From: Dillenia suffruticosa
Taxonomy: Eukaryota; Streptophyta; Magnoliopsida; Dilleniales; Dilleniaceae
Reading direction: 5' to 3'
DNA: 64,000 nucleotides
Assembly (NCBI GenBank): GCA_033439265.1
Contig: JAVTVX010000035.1
Span: 15,340,001 to 15,404,000 of the forward strand
Position numbers and translations under genes: made by a program. The notes beneath the pieces were generated by a model. It saw only the letters and a program-made list of their open reading frames with translations. It searched no databases and was not told the DNA's origin. Of the stretch, positions 35,010 to 44,622 are shown one piece after another. The stretch's first letter is position 1. Every line of letters starts with the position of its first letter.

Positions 35010-35946
35010 CATCCAATACAAACTCTCTCACAACTAGCCTATTGACTCAAGATAGTGTTCTTCACACTCTTCCCAACTTTTTGAGACTTTACAAATTCAA
35101 AACAATAGGTTATAGACTTTAGAAGTCAAAACTGAATAGAATTTTATAGAAAATTTTCTATTAGGTATGCTGGTGCTTAAAGGTAGTTCCAAATCAAATA
35201 AGTCTCAATCCAAATGTCAAATATCTAAATAATCTATGTATGATAGACTTTTGTTGCCTCTTTGAATTCTGCCTAAGCTAGTAACCATAGTAAAGATTTA
35301 AAGACCCAAAGTGGGCTTCAGATTCAACTTGCAGCAGAGAAAAATAGTTGAAATCTGATTTTTCAACTCATTTTTCTCCTTCAAAATCTCTAATTTTCAC
35401 CACTATTATTTTTCAAATTCAAGAACAACAATCCCCTTAACATTTGGAAGATCAGATGCTTGATAGACGGAGAAACTATACTTAACGAAACAGCCACCTG
35501 AAAACTAGCTGTTATCTTTCGGAGAAATGCTTCAAAATCTGAATTTTCATTTTACCTCTAGTAAATAGTTAGATTTAATCTTTTAATTAGTTTGAATTTG
35601 AATAACTCATTTAGACAAGTTTAAGGATTAAGTATAGTTTCCAAATTGTGATTAATTTACTGAGTTAGGCCTTGAAAATGAATCAAAAGCTCAACAGCTC
35701 ACATTTGCCCTTAAATTCTGATCCTTGACTACTTCTACCCATAGATGCATAGCTAATATGCAAACATCTCCTATGCAGTTGCTATTTTTACAAAAACTTC
35801 TATAGAATCTCAACTTACTCATAGAAGATTGTGTTACTTGAAAAATAAATATTTTAAAAACCTACACACTTGGTAAATTAATTAATAACATATGTAAGGT
35901 TTTGTAATCATCAAAATATTAGGGTTTGACAACAATTTCCTTAACA
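35010..35946 (-). repeat. Copia-2 5' LTR, U3-side part
   Basis: The last ~680 bases align with 11740-12424: 'agatttaaagacccaaa', 'cttgcagcagagaaaaatag', 'acaatccccttaacat', 'ctcacatttgcccttaaatt', 'atcaaaatattagggtttg'. It ends 'cttaaca' at 35946, the start of the LTR on the minus strand. The first bases (CATCC) are the target duplication of solo LTR B. Confidence 0.8.
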
Positions 35947-35984
35947 ATATCAATATTTAGTCTTCTATGTTCTATGTTCGTTGT

Positions 35985-36540
35985 AAGGCATGTGTCGACA
36001 TCATGATATGCTTATATCGACATGGTCCTTTAAGTGTTCAGTGTTTGTTATAAATCATGTGTCGACATCACAATATGTTTGTATAGACATTTGGTCTTTT
36101 TGTTTGTTTTGTGAATGTCGACATTATGAAGTCTTGTGTCGACATCTAGACTTCTACATATTTTATGTTCACGTGTCGACATACTAATTTGCTTGTGTCG
36201 ATATCAAGCAGTGTTGAATGATTTAAGTTATGTGTCAGACCCTATATTCTAAGGAATGTGTCGACATTAAGATTTTGCGTTTAAACATCCACCGGCATGC
36301 TAAATGTTCCTTTTGATTTCTAAACGATGTGTCGATCTAATGGTTCGTGTTGACATCTTGGTTGTATGTCTAGTGTTTTAAGCTATGTCGACATGTCTAC
36401 AAAGTGGTGTTGACATGTGTTCTCCATCATTTTAAATTTTCTAAGTGTTGGTCGTGTCAAATGTCCTAAAGGCTCTATTCAACATCACTCTTTGTGTCGA
36501 CATCTCTGAATGGTAGTGTTGATATCTTCCTATGCTTATT
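35985..36540. repeat. GTCGAC-centred minisatellite
   Basis: 'gtgtcgacat' or one-base variants ('gtgttgacat', 'gtgtcgatat') recur about a dozen times, typically 20-60 bases apart, in a T/G-rich context. The palindromic GTCGAC core is the most conserved part. The intervening sequences share words such as 'ttaagt' and 'tgttttatg' but vary in length. The two plausible ORFs here read through repeats and carry no domain. Confidence 0.6.
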
Positions 36541-36677
36541 CTTATACAGGTATTGGGTTTAAATTTTTCTATCTTAAACTCTTCCAAATTCTTCATAATT
36601 TTTATTAAATTCTTCATAATTTTTATTAACATAAAGCATACTAATTTGTTCATCATCGAAACTCTTAATGCTAACAC
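36541..36677. other. Short spacer with a 21-bp tandem duplication
   Basis: 'aattcttcataatttttatt' occurs twice in succession (about 36588-36630). No gene is recognised. The minus-strand frame 36441-36677 crosses it and simply repeats the peptide encoded by the duplication. Confidence 0.45.
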
Positions 36678-38040
36678 TTTTGAATAGTTAGGATTATGCC
36701 CTCAGACATATCTGACTTAAAAAATCATTATAATTTTATTTTCAAAAAATCATTTATTGTTAAAAAATAATTATTATTGAAATCAATGAATAGTTATGAC
36801 CAAAAAAAGAGGATGTGGACATTCAAAAGTAGAACAAAAATTTTCTATTTGGAAAATAATTTATTTCCTAAAAATAAGTGTTATTGAAATCATTGAATAG
36901 TTGTGACCGAAAAAAATGAAAGAAGATGCAAATACTAAAAAAATTTAATAATTATTTTATTTTCAAAAAATAATTTATTTCTAAAAAATAATTATTATTG
37001 AAATCATGAATAGCTTTGATTGAAAAAAAGGATGCGAATATTCAAAAAAATAATTTTAAAAATAAAAGTAATAATTTTATTATTCAAACATAATTTATTT
37101 TAGAAAAATATTTATAATTGGAATAATTTTATTTTCCAAAATAATTTATTTTGAATCGTCGTGACCAAGAGAGAAGAGGATGTGCATATTCAAAAAATAA
37201 TAATAATTTCATTTTTGGAAAATAATTTATTACTGAAAAATAATTATTATAGGAATCAATGAATAGTTGTGATTAAAAAAATAAAAGAGGATGCAAACAC
37301 TAAAAATAGTAATAATTTTATTTGCAAAAGATAATATATTTGAGAAAAATAATTATAATTGGAATCAAGGAATAGTTGTGACTGAAACGAAAATGGATAC
37401 GAATTTCAAAAATAATAATAATTTTATTTCTGAAAAAAAAATTATTATTAAAAACAACGAATAGTTGTGATTAAGAAAAAAAGAGGATGCATACATTCAA
37501 AAAATAATAATAATTTTCTTTTTTGAAAATAATTTATTCCTGAAAATAATAATTATTGGAATCAATAAATAGTTGGGACAAAAAAAAGAGGACACAAATA
37601 TTAAAAAAATTATAATAATTATATTTTAGAAAAATAATTTATTTCTAAAAAAATAATTTATTACTGTAAAATAATTATTATTGAAATCATGAGTAGTTCT
37701 AATTGAAAAAATGGATGCGAATGTAAAAACAATAATAAAAATAATTTTTCATAAAATGATTTATTTTCAAAAAAAGATGTGAATATTCAAAAAAATAATT
37801 GAAAAAAATTAAAATAATAATTTTATTATTTTAACACAATATATTTTTTGAAAAATATTTATAATTGGAAAACTTTTATTAATTGAATCATTGTGATGAA
37901 AAAAAGGAGGATGTGAATATTCAAAAAGATAACAATAATTTTATTTTTGGAAAATAAATTATTTCTGAAAAATAATTATTATTGGAATCAATGAATAATT
38001 GTGACTAAAATAAATAGAGAGAGAGAGGATGCAAATTTGT
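36678..38040. repeat. AT-rich ~107-bp minisatellite, second and longer array
   Basis: About a dozen units carry the same word order as the 7200-7960 array ('gaatcaatgaatagttgtga', 'aagaggatgc', 'attcaaaaaataataa', 'gaaaataatttattt', 'aaaaataattattattg'). The first unit is the 'atgccctcagacatatctga' variant, which also occurs in the first array. Unit length varies through internal indels of 'aat' and 'aaa' runs. There is no coding potential. Confidence 0.78.
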
Positions 38041-38480
38041 CACAACACTCTGAATTTCAAGCGATATACTCTATTTTTCTTCCTTCTGCAAAATTCATTC
38101 TGTAAGCTTCATATTTGTTACATATGAAGTTGTAGCTTCACTAATTGTAATATCCTTTCTCCTCTTGTACTTAAAGTTCAAAGATCATAGATGGTTTTCT
38201 TGGTCTGGGGTTTAGAAAGAGAAACAATCTTTGACATGCTGGGTTTAGTGTTTGGGAAGAACTATTTTGAGAAGTCTAACTTGAATCTTGAATCAAGTTT
38301 GCACTATTGAAAAATAGTGAAAAATTTAAGTAGAGTCTAGGAGTTGACGTATATTGGATTTGGTGGAACCATTATAAAAATTAGGTGAGCTCTATCTTCT
38401 TCTTCTCTTCAACTCCTTACAACTCATATTCATTTTCAACAAACTATAAAACCACCAAATCATAGAAATTTGCTAAACAA
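38041..38480. other. Unclassified segment
   Basis: No coding frame. The base composition and a 'cttcttcttctcttcaactcc' stretch look like LTR or leader sequence. It may be the outer part of the inverted gypsy LTR that continues at 38481-38719, but this cannot be confirmed here. Confidence 0.35.
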
Positions 38481-38719
38481 CCTATTCACCACATCTAGGT
38501 TATTCTTCTACAAATCATCTTACCAAACTAAAACGGAAACTGAGAAAAGTTGTAAACTATGCTCGGTAGGAGTTATTGGCTATCATTGTCTTATATAGGA
38601 GAATCAAGCAACTTAGTTAGTCAAACAAGATTATATCTTTCCTAAACAAAGCAAATCATCTTGCCAAACTAACAATGTTATAGAAAAGGAAACTAAACAA
38701 GAAAAGGCAATCTAGTTAC
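38481..38719 (-). repeat. Gypsy LTR fragment, left of the Tekay insertion
   Basis: On the minus strand this reads 'TTAGTTTCCTTTTCTATAAC', 'GTTAGTTTGGCAAGATGATT' and 'AAGATATAATCTTGTTTGAC', then a TATA-like 'CTATATAAG' (about 38593-38601). The same words appear on the plus strand at 55000-55280. It is the continuation of 54112-54420, split by the Tekay element; the duplicated GTTAC marks the joint. Confidence 0.65.
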
Positions 38720-41700
38720 TGTCACGCCTTGGACCGAGATCATGAACAGCCGTCCGTTGTCCTGAATGCCGGCTGTATTTTTACATAAAATCGGGCAGAA
38801 CCTTCCCATATTTCGGAGGTCTCCCAAGTACAATTAATCATGCATAAATCACAACCATCCTGTAAAATAAACAAATGGCCATCCCGACCTCTCCAAGATC
38901 AACCAATCCCATAGCCAACATCTAGAATAACGCAAGATTATAAAAGTTTCTAACAACTTAGCCACAAACCTCTACTGCCATACCCCCCGTCAAAGGCATG
39001 GACAGCCGCTAGTCTTCCCTCCTGTGATTTAGAGGTGGTACCGAGCGATCTTAGAGTACACTTCTAAGACATAACACATTCCCAAGTACATACACAATGA
39101 ATAAGAATTGCCTCAATGCAAGTGTTATGCAATAACATGAGAGTTCCACAATTTAAATGTCCATATTATACAGTCATCCCAAAATTATACAATGGTCGTC
39201 TATAGATCTCAAAATACATATACATCATCAATAAATTTTAACTCACGAAATTGTAGCGAAAATATACAATGACTCCTCAAGTCCAGACCAGATCTCCCAA
39301 TGATACTAAGCATCCTAAAGCAACGCTCCTTGTGAAATACTATCTCTGAAACAAGAAGGGAAATGAGGGGTGAGTACTCAGGGAAGAATACCCGGTGAGT
39401 AAGTGGGTCAATACAATCGTCCAATATGAAGTGTGAAACTGGAGTGTCAAACCATAAGTATACAAACCATATTTCAAATCATCATGTTTTTCCTTTTTTA
39501 CAATATATCATTAGCACACATTATCAAGTCAAATATGCATCCAAAGCACTGTCATTAAAATCATAGAGCTATCAGCCGAAAGTATCCTGGCAGAGGTCTA
39601 CCTCGACCTATGACAGGCACACCAGGGGTATTATATGCAGGTTTATTTAAAGTGTTCTCTACCCCCGCATTGGCGACGGATCTCGTCCAGGTGCTAGACT
39701 TGGAGATAATATCAAAATTCTCCCCATTTCGGGTTCAACCTGACTAGTACCGTGTCGTTAATCAAATCACGACAACTCGTGGGATACCCCAGGTCTAGGC
39801 ATATCCGGACACCACCAAAGTGCCTCTCACGGTATCCTTCGTAGCTACGGAATAATACATACCAAGGCCCTTAAGGCCAAAATCAATATCGTATCAAGAA
39901 TGCTCTATACTCAGGTTCACAAACCAAATGCAATATATAGCGTAAAATGACACATTATACATTTCAACCACATGGATGCATAATTTCAATATTTCAACTC
40001 AATTTTTGGACACTCCAACGGTTCACAAAAAGTCAGTTCCAAAATCAATCAAAACATTTTAAGTGCACGACAAATCATGCTCATTTAACAAAATGTTATA
40101 AAATAGGGTGTACATATTAAACAAAGGCATTGAAATAAATCCCATTCACTGATTTGGGGAGGATAGCGCACTCCCCAATAAAACCACAACACGTAGAATC
40201 AAAGCTCCCCTCAATCGAATCACCAAACAAGTAGGAAGGCAACCGTCCACAGATTTCACACCTCTTATATACCAAAAGTCTGAACATACATAGGTTCAAT
40301 TAAGGACATATTTTTGTGCTCAAACTAAAGCTAAAACAAGTCCAAACTTCCTACACATAAGATAATTTCTCTAGCTCACTCAAAATGCCTCGAAACATTC
40401 CATTTTCAAGGTATTGAAATCTATTTTTATAATATAGACGTATTTTTTCTTATATGCAGAAAAATTTATAATAAAAAGACTGCATCAATCCTTAAACTCA
40501 AATCTCAAATTCTGACTATTTTTAAGCATTCGTCAAATCAAACTCTAAGAGAAACTATTCGAATCAAGTCCGTACGATTCTATCATCCAAAATAGCTCAA
40601 TTTGTATAAAATCCTATATTTGACCTAATTAATTTCATATAATGTTAAACAATGCATTCAATCTATTCTAACATTCATCCTAACATATGTAATACACTCT
40701 TACTCTAATTTACCCTAAATTCATCCAAATAAATCGAGTGAGTTAGAAATCCTCATGTAGGGTCCCTCAGGTTGCAGATCTAGCTTTCGTTCGCCCGTCA
40801 GATTGGTCTAAAACCTGTAATATTTTCAAATTTGAATGATATTAGCAACTTACTCAAATTCTAAACACCAAACCCTAGAACCTTAACCAATCATAGTTGT
40901 TACCTGCAGTGAAGATGCAGGCGAGCTCTCGAAGGAGAAAGCCGATCGCGGGCTTGCGGGCTGGGTCAGTAGGCTAGCGGGCTTGCAGGCTGGCGCGCTC
41001 ATGGGCTAGGGGCTCGCACTTGCGAGCTGGATCACTTGTGGGCTGGAGTGCGCACTTGCGAGAGACTACAGTCACGTGCTGAGGCACGCTCGTGCGAGGG
41101 AGGTCGCGCTAGGGGTCGCACTCGCTCAGGGTAGCTCGTACAGGGGCATGCTGGTGCTCGTGTAGGGGCACGCTTGCACTCGTGCAGGAAGGGTTGCGCA
41201 GGGACGCTCGTGTAGGGAGGGTCACGCAGGGGCGCTCGTGCGAGGGAGATCGCGTAGTGCTCTCGCGCTGTGGCTTCTGCGGGCAGTCGCGCGTTGGTGT
41301 GCTCGCGGTGGTGGCGTGTGACAGAAACGCGTGGCGGAGGAGATCGAGAGGGAGATCGTGAGAGCGATCGCGAACATCGAAGGGAGAGAGAGAGAATGAG
41401 AGAGAAACCGAGAGATGGAAATAGAGAGAGACTGGTGGCGATGGCCGTTGGGAGGTGGCGGGTCACGGCAGAGAGGTGCAAAACAGCCCGGAGGAGGGCG
41501 GCGGCCGTGGGAAGGTGAAGAGTCGGGGAGAGAGAGATGAGATGAGAGAGAGGGAAAGATTAGGGCTTTAGCCCTAATCTGATTTGGGGAGAGGGGAGTG
41601 CCGCGTTTTGGCCGAAACGCAGCACTTCCTTCTCTCCCTCTCTCTTCCCCCTTTTTTTTGAATAAATAATTAATTTTATTTAAGAAATGAATAATTATGT

Positions 41701-41925
41701 GTATATATATGTGTATATATTTTTGTACTTACTTACCCTACAATTGCAGGAATGACATTTAGAATATACCAAAAATAAATTTAGAAACCCCAAAATCAAA
41801 AATCAATTTAAATAAATAAACTTTCTATCTATATAAATAATCAGAGAAATATCTTATTTATATATATATATATATATATTTCAAAAATGGTACAATATTA
41901 CGGACACGGCAGTGTCGGTATTATT
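38720..41925 (-). repeat. Tekay 3' LTR
   Basis: On the plus strand it starts 'tgtcacgcc' and ends near 'gtgtcggtattatt'. It aligns with 50953-54111 throughout, with visible divergence. A GC-rich island (about 40915-41520) contains repeats of 'gctcgtgcagg' and 'ggcgctcgtgcgagggag', which generate spurious ORFs on both strands (41032-41518). It also has a GA-rich stretch and an (AT)n run near 41860-41880. Confidence 0.9.
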
Positions 41926-41939
41926 TTTTTAACCTCCTA

Positions 41940-42140
41940 AAAATAAATTTCATCCTCAAAACTAAAAGAAGGCTAAACAGCAAACAACTGGGGGTGCTGT
42001 CTCCTCATAGTCTCCTCGGGCTCCCAGGTCTCTTCCTCAACCTGATCGCTGCGCTATACCACTCGGACAAGAGATACCTCCCTGTTCCGTAGCTGCCAGA
42101 TCTGCTGGTCAAGTATGGCCATTGGCTGAACAGGTAGACT
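41940..42140 (-). pseudogene. Chromodomain at the integrase C terminus
   Basis: Minus-strand reading gives 'QLRNREVSLVRVV' followed, after a stop, by 'VEEETWEPEETMRRQHPQLF'. This is the chromodomain signature that ends plant chromovirus integrases. It supports the Tekay/Del placement. One stop separates the two parts. Confidence 0.85.
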
Positions 42141-43280
42141 AAAGTCCTTTTGTACCTTTACTGGCAGAGACTCCAAAATATGCGAAGGATCTGGGATGTA
42201 CTTCCTTAGCACTGATACATGGAAGACATCATGGATTCGAGATAACTCATCTGGCAGCTCTAGTTTGTATGCCATGCTCCCAGCCTTACTGAGGATACGG
42301 AACGGGTCAATGTACCTAGGGCTCAACTTGCCCCGTTGCCGATATCGAATGAGTCTCTTCAAGGGAGAAATCCTCAAAAATACCATATCACCCACCTCAA
42401 ATTCTAAAGGTCGGCGTCTCCGATCCGCATATGCCCTCTGTCTGTCTTGGGTGGCTTTCAACCGCTCGCGAATTACCTTGACCTTGTCCTTAGTCTCTTC
42501 GACTAACTCAATACTAGTAAGGTATCTTTCGCCTACCTCATCCCAGCATAACGGGATGCGACACTTTCTGTCGTAAAGTGCCTCATAGGATGGCATGCCG
42601 ATACTGGTCTAATAACTATTATTATATGCAAACTCCACCAGCGGTAAATGCCTATCCCAATTACCCCGAAATCCATAACACAAGCCTGAAGCAAATCCTC
42701 GAGTGTCTGAATGGTCCTCTTTGACTGACCATCTGTCTGTAAGTGATATGTTGTGCTAAAACTGAGTCGTGTGCCCAAAGCTTCCTACAACTTAGGCCAA
42801 AATCGAGAAGTGAATCTCGGATCTCTATCCGAGACTATGGATACAGGAGCCCCATGCAGTCTGACTATTTCGTCAATATACAGACGTGCCAATATCTCTA
42901 GTGGAGAGTCGCTGCGCATCGGGATGAAATGGGCAGACTTAGTGAGTCGATCGACTACCACCCAAATGATATCATATCTAGCCTGAGGCCACGACAATCC
43001 CAAAACAAAGTCCATAGTCACATGTTCCCACTTCCATACGGGAAAGGAAGAGGCTGTAGTAAATCCACTGGGCTCTGATACTTAGCCTTTACCTGTTGAC
43101 AGACTAAACATCTAGCTACAAACTCTACAATGTCCCTCTTAATACCTGGCCATCAATAGCTGCTCCGAATAGTTCGATACATCTTTGTACTACCTAGGTA
43201 CAAGGCATAGGCCAAGGAGTGTGCCCCCTCTAATATGGACTTATAGAGATCCTCATCGGTGGTAATCCTAGGTACAATGC
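42054..43280 (-). pseudogene. Tekay integrase
   Basis: From upstream to downstream on the minus strand: the HHCC zinc-finger region ('EGAHSLAYALYLGSTKMY' and '[12 protein letters not shown]', first His pair partly lost); catalytic core '[20 protein letters not shown]' (first D), '[17 protein letters not shown]' (second D), and the third-acid region '[20 protein letters not shown]', where the usual E of GQSERT is K. GPY/F-like 'GERYLTSIELVEETKDKV' and 'KLSPRYIDPFRILSKAGS' follow, then 'HDVFHVSVLRKYIPDPSHI'. Frames shift near 42600 and 42780. The integrase is joined directly to a truncated third protease copy at about 43281, without the RT-RNase H normally in front of it. Confidence 0.9.
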
Positions 43281-44622
43281 AAGGTGATATGCTATAACGG
43301 ATGAACCCCTTATCCAGCAACTCTTACAGCTGGACCTTGAGCTCCCTCAGCTGAGCCGGCGCCATCCTGTATGGCGGCATAGAGATAGGGGTAGTCCCCG
43401 GAGCTAAATTGATCTCAAAGTCAAACTCCCAAACTGGTGGTAATCCGGGTAACTCCTCACGGAAAACATCAGGAAAGTCCTATACCACTGGAACATCCTC
43501 CAGTCTCAGTCCCTGAGTAGTAGTGCCTATGATGTGAGCCAGGTAAGCCGCACACCTGTAGCGAATCATGCGTCTGACCTCCAAAACTGAAAAGACACAA
43601 CGGGGTAAAACCCGCCTCTCGCCCTCAAAAATCAACACTGGCTGATATGGTCTTCGAAACTCCACCTGCTTCTTGAAGCAGTCAACTGAAACCCAATGCA
43701 TATGTTGCCAATCCATCCCCAAGATGACATCCAAATCAGTCATGGCGAGAGGGATTAAATCTGCCTTTAGTACTGTATCCCTAACTTTGATCTCACATTT
43801 TCTATACACTGTGCCATGCACAATCTGTTCACCCAAAGGAGTGATGACCAATATCTCCTCATCCAAAGGTGAAAGCGGCTTGTCAAAGTTCGGGAGAATT
43901 TATCGCTCATATACGAATAGTTAGACCCCTTGTCAATAAGGATACCAGCATCTATTCCGAAAATAGGTAGAGTACATATCATTGGATACAAATGCACATA
44001 GACTTAGAATACAATCAAATTTGATATATATATATATATATATATATGTCAAAATAATTGAGCCTCTTAGGCTTTTACAATCTCAGTGTACAAAGATGTC
44101 AGAGAGGTATCATGTCGACAAAAGGTGCACAACATAAATACCTATATAACTATCATGATACCATGCTGACATCCCTAAAAAAAGTGGAAATACGAATAGA
44201 GATCCTATTTTACAGGATCAGAAGGAGGAGTGCCCGTGATGATGTTGGGGTTTGCCTGGACGTCCTCCTATGTCATGGCATAAACCCGGGCCTGAGCCCT
44301 AGGCTGCTATCGTGCCTGGGTTTGCACTGTATTACTCCCGATGGTCACCCTGGGAGTAGAAAATGCTGGCCGAGTAGGCTGCCCCTGCTGACCCATATGA
44401 GGAGTACTAGTGTGGCTCTGTGAGCTCTGTCCTCCGCGTCCTAACTCAGGGCAGGTACTCCTGATATGCCCCGGCTTCCCACAGCGTAAGCAAGTGACCG
44501 ACACTGAATAAGCTCCTATCGAATGGGACCTATTGCACCTGCGGCAATAAGGATGCCGCTGAGTAATATACTGTGTAGGGTGAGTTGGAGCAGGCTGTCT
44601 AGATCCCTGGGAGTACTGTCCC
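43281..44622 (-). pseudogene. Amplified block, unit I (partial): zinc knuckle and protease
   Basis: Third repeat of the pol block in reading order. It holds the zinc knuckle 'CLRCGKPGHIRSTCPE' (about 44440-44490), an (AT)n spacer (44022-44047) and protease (43345-43997). The protease motif reads 'ILIDKGSNYSYMS', so catalytic D-T-G is D-K-G and the copy is predicted inactive. 'DLDVILGMDWQHMHW' and 'CFKKQVEFRRPYQP' follow. At 43281 homology with units II and III stops, just inside RT, and integrase begins. RT and RNase H of this unit are deleted. Confidence 0.88.

Larger units (their letters stand above)
10890..35946 (-). mobile_element. Copia-2: Ty1-copia retrotransposon, base of the nested stack
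   Basis: Minus-strand element: 3' LTR (10890-12424), polypurine tract, RNase H and RT (12765-14295), integrase, protease and gag (17755-21060), primer site (21118-21130), and a split 5' LTR (21136-21452 plus 35015-35946). The two LTR ends at 12424 and 35946 share about 680 bases of clear similarity. Two gypsy solo LTRs split it at 14301-17754 and 21453-35009. Removing them restores collinear pol order and a continuous LTR. No matching target duplication is visible at the outer edges. The left LTR also serves copia-1. Confidence 0.75.

Noticed and set aside
34919..35122. 67-codon plus-strand ORF with Cys/Arg-rich start
   Set aside because: It spans the end of solo LTR B into copia-2 LTR sequence, so it cannot be an ancestral gene.
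41032..41518. Arg/Ser/Pro-rich ORFs on both strands, with counterparts at 53118-53613
   Set aside because: They come from GC-rich and GA-rich repeats in the Tekay LTRs; composition is low complexity and the two LTR copies do not share one frame.
44058..44423. 121-codon plus-strand ORF repeated at 46577-46942 and 49087-49452
   Set aside because: It is antisense to the zinc-knuckle region in the amplified block. Its three copies reflect block duplication, not selection on a protein.
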